DNA of 64,000 bases, taken from a virus. The notes below the pieces were generated by a model that made no database searches, was not told the DNA's origin, and saw only the letters and a program-made list of their open reading frames with translations. Of this stretch, positions 53,610 to 63,011 are shown one piece after another; the stretch's first letter is position 1; each line of letters opens with the position of its first letter. The translations under genes were made by a program, and so were the position numbers. The DNA lies in IMG/VR virus record IMGVR_UViG_3300025030_000061, positions 1 to 64,000 of that record, one strand, 5' to 3'.

Positions 53610-55748
53610 TTATTGTACGACCCTTACATTGTAGGCGCTGGCAGTGGGTGTCAGGGCAATGGCTCCGCAAACCTTGACTGTCACCGTGTCTGTGGCCGAC
53701 ACGTGCGCCGACCAGTACGCCCCGTCGCCTGGGTAGGTGACGGGTGAAGCGCTAGCGGTCATGCCAGTAGCGGCACCCGTTACGGTCAGCGCGCCACTGG
53801 TGCAAGCACCCGCAGCAAGTGCCCCGCCGCCGATACTGCCGGTGGTGCCGGTCAGGGTGGCCCCCGTGACGTATCCGTTGGTGAGCGTCGCCGCAGTCCC
53901 GAGTTTGACGCGCCCGCCGATTTGATTGATAGTTGTGTTGGCCACGCTGACCGAGTCCACAATGCGTATCTCGTAGGTCCCACCCCCCAGCACTTCAAAC
54001 TTATTGCCGAAGATGTCTGTGTCGGTGGTGAGGTCCATATATATTGCGTTAGTTACATTCTGCAACTCAAAGCGGTTGTTCTTAATTCTGGTCCCGCTGA
54101 CTATCAGGTGGTTCGGGTGTGAACCGGTCGATGGGTATCCGCTCAGTCGGATCATGTAGGTAGCGGTGTCGCTGCTGCGCTTGATGAAGTAGTTGTTGAC
54201 GAAATCGGAGTTCTTAGAGTTGTAGGCCAAAACTCCGCCTTCCTCCACTATGTTCTCGGATACGAGGTTGTTGCCAGCGTTATATATCTCCAGATTGTAC
54301 TTTGTATTAGAGGTGCCCCGCATGATCCAGACCACGGAGCCGTCGGTGACGGATTGGCCTATCACCTTGGCCCCGCCCGCTTCTCCGTCCGTGGCGATAC
54401 TGGGGGTGGACCCTGCACTGGTCCCGGCAGTGGTGCATTCCCACACAGTTGTTCCCGAGTCCCATTTGACCAAGTCTCCCGCCGAATACTCCGTGGAGTT
54501 TGCCCTGGTGGCTGAGGCAGGCGTGTGGTACAGGTGGTTGTTTGCGACGATTGCGTCCTGTTTGACGGCGATATCGTTCAAGCCTGTTGCATCCCATTCT
54601 CCTTGGGTCGGCGTGGGGTTGGTCCCCTCGTAGTATCCTTCAGGCGCGTCCCAGTACTGAGCGATGAACACGTTGTTCACGCCGTTGTCGTAGCAGTCGT
54701 TACCCGTGATGGCTATCTTGGTGCCGCCGAAACCCAAGTTAGTTTCGCCAGCGTAGATGCCGTAGTAGTTTTTGAAACAGTGATTTCCTTTGATGATCAC
54801 ATTGGACGATGCCCGCAGTCCTATTCCTGCATCATGCTTGTTCTCGTAGAACCAGTTATTCGTGACGGTCACGCCTGACACTTCCCCAAGGTAAAGTCCC
54901 TTTTTCCCCGCATCCGTCCCGGTGTTGCCGTCAAACACGTTGCGTTTGCCGAGGGTGGGCACGCCCATGCTGTTTGCGGTCACCCGAGTAACATAATTGC
55001 GCCGGATCATGCAGTCGTCGCCGGTGACGCTTATCCCGTAGTTAGCATTTTTGGACCAGTCGAACACGCCACTCCATCCGGCGGTTTCGTAGCCCCAACT
55101 CTGGTTGTATCGGTTGCCGTCCACGTAGCAATCTTCGATGAGCATCCTATCCCCGGATGCTTGGATACCGGTAAATGAAGTGTCGTTGCCCGCTACCGCA
55201 TAATCCTTGAACTTTATCCGTAGGCCCTTGAGAGTGATGTCGTCTCGGTACGCGTCGACAACCGCATTTATGATGTAGAGCCTGTCTGTGCCCTTTAGGG
55301 TCCCGCCTGCGGCCACAGCCTTGATTGCCTTGTTAATCTCCACTTGGTCGCTGACACCGTCGGCCCCCCACATGTCTGGCGTTGCCTGGCTTAAACCCTC
55401 TATCCTGCCCGTGCCAGCAAATATCCGGTAGTCTCCTGTCGTTTCAACAGTGCCGACCTTGAACACGGTTGTGTTGCCGAGGCTGCCGCCCTTCGCTATT
55501 TTGAGCGCACGGTCTGTCGGCCAGGCACCACCCGGCAGGGTTGCGCTGGAGATGTTGGACTGCACTGCGGTAAGCGCGGAGGTTACCACTATTGTTTTGC
55601 CGGCGGCGCTCGGTGCGACCGCCACTTCGGAAAGTGTTTTTTTAACGGTGTAGGTTCCTCCGGGCTCCATAACCAGTATCGCCGCAGAAGATTCGCCACA
55701 GGCCGCCAGCATGATGCTCAGAAGTGCAATATAGATCAGTTGTCTCAT
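53610..55748 (-). CDS. beta-helix tailspike-like lipoprotein
   Basis: A 712-aa protein. MRQLIYIALLSIMLAACGES is a lipoprotein signal (lipobox LAAC). Residues ~160-600 are parallel beta-helix repeats (NRYNQSWGYETAG, NWFYENKHDAGIGLRASSNV, GNHCFKNYYGIYAGETNLGF), as in right-handed polysaccharide-binding folds. The C-terminus is Gly/Thr-rich. Start chosen at ATG 55748; an ATG at 55772 would add eight residues. If lipidated, it would be membrane-anchored, not simply packed in a virion. Confidence 0.8.
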   Translation of the reverse strand: MRQLIYIALLSIMLAACGESSAAILVMEPGGTYTVKKTLSEVAVAPSAAGKTIVVTSALTAVQSNISSATLPGGAWPTDRALKIAKGGSLGNTTVFKVGTVETTGDYRIFAGTGRIEGLSQATPDMWGADGVSDQVEINKAIKAVAAGGTLKGTDRLYIINAVVDAYRDDITLKGLRIKFKDYAVAGNDTSFTGIQASGDRMLIEDCYVDGNRYNQSWGYETAGWSGVFDWSKNANYGISVTGDDCMIRRNYVTRVTANSMGVPTLGKRNVFDGNTGTDAGKKGLYLGEVSGVTVTNNWFYENKHDAGIGLRASSNVIIKGNHCFKNYYGIYAGETNLGFGGTKIAITGNDCYDNGVNNVFIAQYWDAPEGYYEGTNPTPTQGEWDATGLNDIAVKQDAIVANNHLYHTPASATRANSTEYSAGDLVKWDSGTTVWECTTAGTSAGSTPSIATDGEAGGAKVIGQSVTDGSVVWIMRGTSNTKYNLEIYNAGNNLVSENIVEEGGVLAYNSKNSDFVNNYFIKRSSDTATYMIRLSGYPSTGSHPNHLIVSGTRIKNNRFELQNVTNAIYMDLTTDTDIFGNKFEVLGGGTYEIRIVDSVSVANTTINQIGGRVKLGTAATLTNGYVTGATLTGTTGSIGGGALAAGACTSGALTVTGAATGMTASASPVTYPGDGAYWSAHVSATDTVTVKVCGAIALTPTASAYNVRVVQ

Positions 55749-55782
55749 GGCTTTTTCAGTCTCCTTGTTCATCCGAAGTGTT

Positions 55783-56676
55783 TTATTCCTGGAACCAGTT
55801 GTTGCCGTTCTTTTTTAACTGGATCGTCTCGTCCTGTCCTGAAAGCGGCCAGGACTCGAGACGCATCACCGTGTCGCCTTCCTGGGGGATAAGGTTGATC
55901 AAATTTGCTGTGGCGTCGATCTTGGTGATCCTGACGGTGCCGTCGGTCGGCATTGTGTAGTCAATGTCTCCGGCTTCAGCGTCGGCAAAGACCTTGACGT
56001 TGTGCTCGGTCTCGGCAAAGGATGCGCTGATATTGCGGGTGATCTCGCCGGTGAGTTTGAGTAGCAGACTGCGGTTGTCCTGAACCATGCCGGCGGTGAT
56101 GGTGTTGTCTCCTTCCAGCCGGTTCAGTGTCGCTAGCCGGTAGCGCCAGTGGTATGCTTCCAGCTCATCCAGGCCATCGGCAGGCATGGCGACGCCTTCG
56201 GACACCTTGATGGCCCAGAAGAGCCGGAGCCTGCACGATGTCCTAGCGCCGATGACTGGATCGATAATGGTCGGGTCCGCTACACCGTTCACCTCGGCGT
56301 ACCAGGTGTCGAGGTAGACGATGTCGGTCCGGTCGGCTACGGGGGTGGACAGCGCCAACTGCGTCTCGGGCTGGCCCGTGAAGGTGGTGTTTGCGGCGAG
56401 GTATTGTATCCAGCCTTGGACGTGGATGTTGCCGGCCAGCACGGAGAAGTCGTTGACCGCTCCCGACCCCACGATCTGGAAACCGTCGTCTGGGGAGCCA
56501 TCGGCAAGAAAGGCCATCAGCATGCGCCGGAAGCGCTGTACCAGCATCTCCTGGGAGGCATTGATTTCGTCGTCGAGCCACGGCCGCCCCTGTTCCTTGA
56601 GGACCAGGATGTCGTTCTTAGCGTCGTCGTAGGAGAAGCGGGAGTAGTTCCCGATCCAGTTGAGTCCTCTGTACAT
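55783..56676 (-). CDS. baseplate/fibre-connector protein
   Basis: A 297-aa protein starting MYRGLNWIGNYSRFSYDDAK. FNDFSVLAGNIHVQGW-type beta region (NDFSVLAGNIHVQGWIQYLA), then NSRSLL-like segments (MVQDNRSLLLKLTGEITRNI). It resembles phage proteins that link the baseplate to fibres, and lies between tail protein I and the spikes. Family name uncertain. Confidence 0.7.
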   Translation of the reverse strand: MYRGLNWIGNYSRFSYDDAKNDILVLKEQGRPWLDDEINASQEMLVQRFRRMLMAFLADGSPDDGFQIVGSGAVNDFSVLAGNIHVQGWIQYLAANTTFTGQPETQLALSTPVADRTDIVYLDTWYAEVNGVADPTIIDPVIGARTSCRLRLFWAIKVSEGVAMPADGLDELEAYHWRYRLATLNRLEGDNTITAGMVQDNRSLLLKLTGEITRNISASFAETEHNVKVFADAEAGDIDYTMPTDGTVRITKIDATANLINLIPQEGDTVMRLESWPLSGQDETIQLKKNGNNWFQE

Positions 56677-56685
56677 TGTCCCTCC

Positions 56686-57621
56686 CTATATGGCTATCTC
56701 GGTCCAACCGGTGGACTTCGGGCCTGCCACGTAGCCCCTGCTGTTCAGCATCCCGGCTGGGTCGTTGGCGATCAGCAGCTCGTCAGGCGCGAAGTACGCA
56801 GCGCGCTTGCCGGCCGCCTTGTACCTGGTGATGATGTTGACGATGGCCGCCTTGTCTCGATCATTCAAGTTGTTGATGTTCCCGCTGTGGACGTAGACGC
56901 CAATCCAGCCATTTCTGACGTCGATAGTGCCGGTGTCCAGGATGGTGGATACCGACTCGGTGTCGTTGGATAGCCCGCTGAAGCTGTTGGAATAGAGGCA
57001 GCCGTTGGGGATGTCGCCCATATCGCGCACATCCACGAAATGGTCCACAGCCTCCATGATCAGCTTCATTAGCGCCTTGTTGTTGACCTTGAGTGTCAGT
57101 ACTTCGGCCCTGGCGCGCTGCAGATATTGGCTGTCACTTTCTCCCTGGATGCGCGGGACAGTGAAGAAGTCGGCCATCCAGTAGTCGAGCCAGTCGTCCT
57201 GGGCTGTCTGCGCGTACAACTGGCGCTCCGCTGCCCGGCGCTGTGACTCCTGTCCTTCGAGAGCTCCAGCGTAGACCTGGAACTCGCAGTAAGAGGCGCT
57301 GCCTGGGTAGTAGAGTTTGGGATCGCGGGCCAGGTCGAGGGTTTCGGAGAGAATTCCCTTGGCAAGCTTGGCGCCGTGACTGGCAGATGCCATGGTCGCG
57401 TCGTAACCGGGGACGGACTGGATAGTGGCGACCAGCTGCGCCACGGTCATTTCGGCGAAAGGGATAACTGTGGTGTCGAGGCCAGCAGCGAAGAGGGTAA
57501 GTCGGTAATCCTTGACGGTGGCGGTGGCAGGGAAGCTCTCGACGGCGATATTCACAACGGGGGTGCGCTGCGGGTTCTTGTCGAATATCCTATGCAGCCG
57601 TGATAGGAGGCGAGTCAGCAT
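56686..57621 (-). CDS. tail protein I / baseplate wedge-like protein
   Basis: A 311-aa protein. LTRLLSRLHRIFDKNPQRTP head, then DWLDYWMADFFTVPRIQGES, then SDSQYLQRARAEVLTLKVNN, KALMKLIMEAVDHFVDV is the signature of the tail-protein-I/Gp48 wedge family. It overlaps baseplate J by 1 nt, the conserved J-I order. Confidence 0.8.
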   Translation of the reverse strand: MLTRLLSRLHRIFDKNPQRTPVVNIAVESFPATATVKDYRLTLFAAGLDTTVIPFAEMTVAQLVATIQSVPGYDATMASASHGAKLAKGILSETLDLARDPKLYYPGSASYCEFQVYAGALEGQESQRRAAERQLYAQTAQDDWLDYWMADFFTVPRIQGESDSQYLQRARAEVLTLKVNNKALMKLIMEAVDHFVDVRDMGDIPNGCLYSNSFSGLSNDTESVSTILDTGTIDVRNGWIGVYVHSGNINNLNDRDKAAIVNIITRYKAAGKRAAYFAPDELLIANDPAGMLNSRGYVAGPKSTGWTEIAI

Positions 57622-58742
57622 CAGGAGAACTCCACCGTCATGACGCCAGGGATCAGCACCTGCCCATCGGCAAGCTCCGCGTCGGGGTAGGCTGTGATGT
57701 TGAGGTCGTCAACTCCAGGAAGTCCCTTGACGCGCTTGATGGCCTCATTGAGCACGAAGTTCTGTCCTACGGGGATGCTCTGGATGTAGTAGGTGAGAGT
57801 GTCGCTGACCAGTATCTCCAGAGTGGGTTGATCGGCGCCGGGGAAGGCCAATATCTCGATAGTGACGTTGCCGATCACCACGGTGGCGGAAACTACACTG
57901 GCGACGTCGCCGGCAGCCTTGTAGCCTGGCACCGGCGTTCCTTCCGCGTCGAGGTATCCGTCAATAATGTCCTGTGCTCGCGCTACCAGATCGGCGCTGG
58001 CTACGCCGCTGCCGTTCCAAACGTAGACGGTAAAGTGTGAATCGGCGGTAATCGGTGGTTGCAATACCTTTGCGTCGACCACTCGTTCAACCACATTGCC
58101 GTAGATGTTGGTGATCTCCGCCGTGGTGGCGCCGTAGGCGATAGCCGCCGCCGTGCCCCTGGATATGGACGCGATGAAATTACGGAAGCGAGATTGCCGG
58201 CTGGCCTCGGTTTCAGGGTTAGTGCCGTTGTTGATTGCTGCGGCGTTGGTGACCGTCACGATCTGGTTTACCGGCGTCTTGATCACAGTGAGAGTGGCAG
58301 CATTGATGTTGCCGGCAGTTCCTGGCGTGAGCGATGTCACCGGTGCGTCTATCTGGCTCTGCCCCACGGCAAGCGTTACGGATGCGCTGGTGGCGTAGAC
58401 TTTTTCCATGATGCCGCTGGCGGCGCCAGTGGCGACCTTGGTTCCTGCTGGGATGATCACGTTGGCGGTAACCGGCGTGGCGCTGGAGAAAGTGACATAG
58501 CCGTTGGCTGTGGTGGCGGGGAGCAACACGAAGCCGAAAGCGGAATAAACTGCAACAGGTATGGCCTTCTTGGTGGTGACGTAGAACTGATAGTCCTGCG
58601 CCTCCATCTCGACAGCGAAGGCCTCGAACTTGGTGCGCGTGACCCCGCCAATCAGGAGATCCGTGATGGTACTCTGGCTGCCGGCAAACCATGCCACCAT
58701 GTTTGCCAGTCTGGTCTCCATTTTAATGATCGAGAATCCCAC
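57621..58742 (-). CDS. baseplate assembly protein J
   Basis: A 373-aa protein of the GpJ/gp47/Mu family: TDLLIGGVTRTKFEAFAVEM, VTPVTAGTAGNINAATLTVI-like domain (GTAGNINAATLTVIKTPVNQ), ETEASRQSRFRNFIASISRG, and GDVASVVSATVVIGNVTIEI. Forms the baseplate wedge with gp25- and I-like proteins next door. Element A lies 39 nt upstream. Confidence 0.92.
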   Translation of the reverse strand: MGFSIIKMETRLANMVAWFAGSQSTITDLLIGGVTRTKFEAFAVEMEAQDYQFYVTTKKAIPVAVYSAFGFVLLPATTANGYVTFSSATPVTANVIIPAGTKVATGAASGIMEKVYATSASVTLAVGQSQIDAPVTSLTPGTAGNINAATLTVIKTPVNQIVTVTNAAAINNGTNPETEASRQSRFRNFIASISRGTAAAIAYGATTAEITNIYGNVVERVVDAKVLQPPITADSHFTVYVWNGSGVASADLVARAQDIIDGYLDAEGTPVPGYKAAGDVASVVSATVVIGNVTIEILAFPGADQPTLEILVSDTLTYYIQSIPVGQNFVLNEAIKRVKGLPGVDDLNITAYPDAELADGQVLIPGVMTVEFS

Positions 58743-58780
58743 CGTGCCTCCGTATTAATAGCGCTCAGTATCCACTATCT

Positions 58781-58794
58781 TGTAGCGCATATCA
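58781..58794 (+). promoter_or_regulatory. element A (reverse to the gene)
   Basis: TGTAGCGCATATCA on the plus strand, 39 nt upstream of minus-strand baseplate J. On the minus strand TTGATA overlaps it as a -35 with GATACT 17 bp on as a -10. Confidence 0.6.
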
Positions 58795-58807
58795 AATGTT
58801 TTGCCCA

Positions 58808-60781
58808 CTATCCGATCAAAAGCCTCATCCTGGTGGCGGAGGTCTGCCCAACCAGCACCACGTCGGCTAGGATCGTGATGGCGGTGTTGTCCACATTGAA
58901 GTCAAGACGCTCCACGGCTGCCACTCGCGGGTCCTGAACAATGGTCAGTTCTGCCTCTAGTAGCGCACGCTCGTGCCACATGGGGGTGCTGACCCGTCCT
59001 ACGTAGAGCGGCAGCAGTGATCCGTACTGAGGGTGTCCCAGTGCTGCAAGTTCCCCGCGCATAGTGGTGAGCCGGTGTTGTAGCTGCATCTCCAGGTTAG
59101 TGACTCCCGACACGTAAAGGTCGTTGATGGCTGCCTCGGGTTTGCCGCTTACACCTATAGATTCGTCGGTACCCAACAGCTGCGCGTAGAAGTCTGGGTC
59201 GTCTGCTGTGATGGCGCTCACGCCGGTTCGGGTTCCAGGTATCCTGATCTGGTCTCCTGGGAAAATTACGTTTCGGCGTGTGGCATGGGACGAAACGGTG
59301 GCTGCGGTGCTGTAGGAGTTTTGCAGCGGGGTGCTGATGGTTATGATGCCGTTCCGAGCTGCAATAATCGGTGCGTACTCGTGGGTCTCGCCCTCCTGGA
59401 GCAGCAGGATCTGACCGTGGTCGGGGTTGATGTCGGTGCATAGGTTAATGGCGTAGGCACTGGCTGGAACAGTGATCCGCCCTTTAAGCAGGGCCGGGCT
59501 GAAGGCGTCAAACCACTCCTTGGCGATGAATGGGTATTCCAGACCGTTCAGCATAGCGATCTGTTTCCATTGCGAGGCGTCGCCCAGTATCCTGCTGGCG
59601 AGCGATTCCATGGTGTCGCCGTGGTTGACAGGCTCTACCTGGGAGGCGATCAGTTGCTCGGATTCGAGAAGTTCACTAAAAATGGTGGTTTCAGGGTTAT
59701 CCATGGCAACGAACGCGTCTTGCCCGACGTTCTCTGGTGTCGGGCCTGCGACGATCTCTTTCGGGTCCGAGTCTGCGGGGAGGGTGCTAGGCCCGGACGT
59801 TGTGGTGGTGGCCGATACCCTGAACTGATCCTTGTGCAGGCTCAGCATGAGCAGCGCACGCTTGGTGCTGCGCAGGTCCTGGATGAACTCGTGCGGGAGG
59901 TCCTTAATGAAGATTACGGTATTCAAGATACTGTCGGTGGTCGCTATTGCCTCATTGACTAGGGCGAAAGGAGCATTGATGGTGTCGCTGATTCCCTGCC
60001 GGAAGCCAGCGACCGACTGTCGAATGGTCTGCATGGTGCCTCTCAGCTGATCGACGCGGTTGCTTACGTCGTTCATGGCATTGTAGGCCCAAGTGTAACC
60101 TTTGAGCAGCTTCCCCCATATGGAGAGGTCGTCTGCTGGCACAGCGATGTTAGTTAATCCCAGATATTCGGCCAGGGCGTCTTCGTCGATCGGCGCATCG
60201 ATCCGCTGCAGCACCGTCATCTGAATGTCGTACATATAGAGGAAACGGCGCTGGATATTGCGCTGGAACTCGAAGCGATCGAGCTGCACCACGAAGAAGT
60301 CGCGGTCGGTGTAGTTGTAGAAGCTGAGTCTCGGCGGGTTTTTTGGGTCGATCTTCCCTTGAAACACCTCGTCGACCTTTTCGCCGCGCAGCGTGTAGGT
60401 GCCAAAGCGCTGATAGAAAAGCATGAAGGTCTGCTCTAATTCAATGAACATCTCCCAGGCGTCCTTAACTTTGCTGCCGAGCGTCATGCCGTGGCCGCCC
60501 ACCTGGTTGCCGAGGTAGCCAAAAGTACCCTGCATGGATATTTTGGGGAGTCCCAGGCCGATATTGTCCTGGAAAGCTCCGCCGATTGTCTGCGTGGCGT
60601 TGGCGCGGGTCGGGTAGGCGATCCGGTACATCTCGGGGTTGATCGGGAGCACGTACTCGCTACTGGGCTGGTAGCGGTTGGCCTGGGCACCGGCGGTCTG
60701 GATGCCAGTGGTCTCAAACATAAAGGGGAGACGCTGGTCCCGTGTGCGGACGCCAGTCTGGATGTTTTTGTTCCACTGCAT
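58808..60781 (-). CDS. LysM plus gp25-like baseplate fusion protein
   Basis: A 657-aa protein. Residues ~1-330 form a tube/initiator-like domain (ISMQGTFGYLGNQVGGHGMT). Residues ~375-440 form a LysM-like unit (VNHGDTMESLASRILGDASQ, WKQIAMLNGL). Residues ~555-657 form a GPW/gp25-like domain (LQHRLTTMRGELAALGHPQY; GLTIVQDPRVAAVERLDFNV-like end). In T4 these are separate proteins (gp53 with LysM, gp25). Neighbours J and I support the assignment. Confidence 0.82.
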   Translation of the reverse strand: MQWNKNIQTGVRTRDQRLPFMFETTGIQTAGAQANRYQPSSEYVLPINPEMYRIAYPTRANATQTIGGAFQDNIGLGLPKISMQGTFGYLGNQVGGHGMTLGSKVKDAWEMFIELEQTFMLFYQRFGTYTLRGEKVDEVFQGKIDPKNPPRLSFYNYTDRDFFVVQLDRFEFQRNIQRRFLYMYDIQMTVLQRIDAPIDEDALAEYLGLTNIAVPADDLSIWGKLLKGYTWAYNAMNDVSNRVDQLRGTMQTIRQSVAGFRQGISDTINAPFALVNEAIATTDSILNTVIFIKDLPHEFIQDLRSTKRALLMLSLHKDQFRVSATTTTSGPSTLPADSDPKEIVAGPTPENVGQDAFVAMDNPETTIFSELLESEQLIASQVEPVNHGDTMESLASRILGDASQWKQIAMLNGLEYPFIAKEWFDAFSPALLKGRITVPASAYAINLCTDINPDHGQILLLQEGETHEYAPIIAARNGIITISTPLQNSYSTAATVSSHATRRNVIFPGDQIRIPGTRTGVSAITADDPDFYAQLLGTDESIGVSGKPEAAINDLYVSGVTNLEMQLQHRLTTMRGELAALGHPQYGSLLPLYVGRVSTPMWHERALLEAELTIVQDPRVAAVERLDFNVDNTAITILADVVLVGQTSATRMRLLIG

Positions 60782-60792
60782 AAGGACTCCTG

Positions 60793-61017
60793 CTATTTAA
60801 CCGTGCCGGTGATAATGCCGTCACCAGCCGTGCCGCTGTCAGTAGTGATGGGGACAAGCTCAGAGTTAGCCACGATCTCTTCGCATATGGCCTCAAACAG
60901 AGACAGCATGATGGCGTCGGATTGCGCGATAGCGGCCTCGGAGTCGCTTCCCTGACTGGTCAGCGCTGCAATCTTGTCGAAGTACCGCTCTTTCATCCCT
61001 ACTGCTGAAATCGCCAT
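60793..61017 (-). CDS. small baseplate-cluster protein
   Basis: A 74-aa protein: MAISAVGMKERYFDKIAALT, helical, ending TAGDGIITGTVK. ATG overlaps the spike gene stop (TAATG). Similar small genes lie between spike and gp25 in Mu-like baseplates. Confidence 0.7.
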   Translation of the reverse strand: MAISAVGMKERYFDKIAALTSQGSDSEAAIAQSDAIMLSLFEAICEEIVANSELVPITTDSGTAGDGIITGTVK

Positions 61018-61697
61018 TATTTGCTCGCTTTCACGGTTGCGGATCCGTGGATGTGTGACGCCCTGAGAAGCGGGCATATAGAATCAAGTTGGACGCATCC
61101 CTTGGGCGCGCCGCTGCCGCCGTCGAGCTCGATGGTCCCTTCGCTGGTCCAGACGGTCTTCCCCAGCACATGCACCGTGCATTTGCCGTCGACTACGTCG
61201 ATGCTGTAGTCGCCGGTCTTGATGGTCAGGGTGTCGTGGGCCTCGATCACGGTGATCCGGTTGCCATCCTTGTCGACCGCAATGTCCGCTTTGTTGCAGC
61301 GGAAGTGGTAGCGGCGCTTGTCCTGGGGTGCGTCGGCAGTAGCGGCCTGGACGGCGTCGTCCCCTTCCTGTGGCAGGTGGAGGTGCTTTATAATCACTGG
61401 TTCGGACCAACTACCGTTGACAAACGCCACCAGTACCAAGTCGCCCAGTTCAGGGGACCACTCCTCCCCGTTTCCCTGGTGGAACTTTTCCGCGCTCATG
61501 GGCACGTTGTTGATGTTTGGGTAGCCTCCCCAAAGGATCAAGTCGACCAGTGTTTGTCCGGTCTGATTCTCTGTATCGTCGCGCCATTTGATGCCGACGA
61601 TAGTCCCCTTCAAAATCCGGTCAATCTGTCGTGTCTCGCGGACTGCCGGATGCTCTCGCAGCGACTCCTGCAGTCTGGCGCCTGTCTCGTCGATCAT
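61017..61697 (-). CDS. baseplate spike (gpV-like OB-fold)
   Basis: A 226-aa protein. Residues ~30-110 contain an OB-type domain (ILKGTIVGIKWRDDTENQTG; WSPELGDLVLVAFVNGSWSE; PVIIKHLHLPQ). Then a repetitive beta-stalk follows (VDKDGNRITVIEAHDTLTIK; GDYSIDVVDGKCTVHVLGKT), as in gpV/gp5-type central spikes. ATGA overlap with the hub gene. Membrane-puncturing role inferred from family. Confidence 0.88.
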   Translation of the reverse strand: MIDETGARLQESLREHPAVRETRQIDRILKGTIVGIKWRDDTENQTGQTLVDLILWGGYPNINNVPMSAEKFHQGNGEEWSPELGDLVLVAFVNGSWSEPVIIKHLHLPQEGDDAVQAATADAPQDKRRYHFRCNKADIAVDKDGNRITVIEAHDTLTIKTGDYSIDVVDGKCTVHVLGKTVWTSEGTIELDGGSGAPKGCVQLDSICPLLRASHIHGSATVKASK

Positions 61698-62989
61698 CGC
61701 TTTTGCCCTCTGGTGACTTGCAGGGAGGTTATGAACTGGGGGGTGCCTGCAAATGTGCATTGATGAGTCACTTGCTCGATCAGATACTCCATAGCGGCGC
61801 CGGAGCGTTGTTTCACGAGTAGACCGTGGCCGGCCCGTATCTGAGGCGACAGGTGGACGGTGTAGGTGCCCGATTCAAGTTCGTGGTTTCTGCGGTACCA
61901 TTCCCAGAACATCTTAGCTTTGGGGATGGCGAGCGCCGCGACCTTCTGTTCGGCGTTTTTGTCCAGGCCCGTCTTCACGTCCGGAGTGTTGAAGTCGTCC
62001 TGAATGATTTTGACGCAGTATCCGTGCTGGCGGATACTGTCCTGATCGAACTGCGTCAGGTCCGGATTGGCCATAACGATGTCGACCTGACCGGATACCG
62101 CGAGCTGGTAGATCGTGGGCCAGTAACAGAGTAAGTTGATGCGCTCGGCATCACAAACTCCGACGTCCTCCATCACGATGTCTACGTCCTGTATGGTGTG
62201 TTCGATGGCAGTGGCGAGCTTGCCGTCGTTGCCGATCGGGGTTGGTTCCAGGCGGACCTCGAAGCTGTTGGGGCCAGTGGTCTCCGTGGTGAGGGTGTTG
62301 ACTGGGTCGTGCTCGGCGCGTTTCATCGCGTCCCAGGCGGTCGTGTCCCGGATGAACGCCATGGAGTCGTCCCAGAGGATCCAATCATCGGCCGATTGGT
62401 CGTTGAACCTTATGGTCGGCGATATCTTGGACATATCGTCCAGCGCCATAGTGAGCAGCACCTCGCAGAGGTCAGGCGGGGTCTTCACCTGGAGCGGAAC
62501 GCGGCGCATGTAGGAGTTCATGATGCGCGTGACAGGGCTCTCGCCCTGCCCTGGTATCTGCACTTGGGCGCCGGCTATGTCCCAACCGATACGGTGGCGC
62601 TGCAGGAGTTTGCCAAGGTCCTGGCCGCTCAGCTTGACGCTGCGCTGTGGTATGCCGTCGACCGCGGTAAAGGATCGCGCCGGTCGGTCGACCAGTCCCA
62701 GCATGGCCATCTGCATACCGTTGCCGTCTCCTGCGTCCAGCTCAATGCTGACAATGTCGTCCGGGATGATCGCGTTGGCATAGGTTTGGCCGTTGGGCAT
62801 GATGCGGTAGGCGAGCACGATCTGAAATGTTCCGGCGGCACGTCCGTATGCCTTTGCTGTGGTCAGCGTCAACACGTCATCGGTGATGTCGCCGTCCAGG
62901 CGTGGGCCTATCGGTCGGGCCTTTCCGGTGGCGAGGTCTCTGACGGTCACTCGGCAACGTGGGGAATATGTGCTTAGAAATTGGTCCAT
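61694..62989 (-). CDS. baseplate hub (late control D-like)
   Basis: A 431-aa protein resembling GpD/gp27-type hubs: LSTYSPRCRVTVRDLATGKA; FQIVLAYR; GMQMAMLGLVDRPARSFTAV; the conserved hub-like QDLGKLLQRHRIGWDI; and a C-terminal GHGLLVKQRSGAAMEYLIEQ. It sits directly before the spike gene, as expected for hub and spike. Confidence 0.85.
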   Translation of the reverse strand: MDQFLSTYSPRCRVTVRDLATGKARPIGPRLDGDITDDVLTLTTAKAYGRAAGTFQIVLAYRIMPNGQTYANAIIPDDIVSIELDAGDGNGMQMAMLGLVDRPARSFTAVDGIPQRSVKLSGQDLGKLLQRHRIGWDIAGAQVQIPGQGESPVTRIMNSYMRRVPLQVKTPPDLCEVLLTMALDDMSKISPTIRFNDQSADDWILWDDSMAFIRDTTAWDAMKRAEHDPVNTLTTETTGPNSFEVRLEPTPIGNDGKLATAIEHTIQDVDIVMEDVGVCDAERINLLCYWPTIYQLAVSGQVDIVMANPDLTQFDQDSIRQHGYCVKIIQDDFNTPDVKTGLDKNAEQKVAALAIPKAKMFWEWYRRNHELESGTYTVHLSPQIRAGHGLLVKQRSGAAMEYLIEQVTHQCTFAGTPQFITSLQVTRGQKR

Positions 62990-63011
62990 GGGGTTTATCC
63001 TAGCACGGTGA

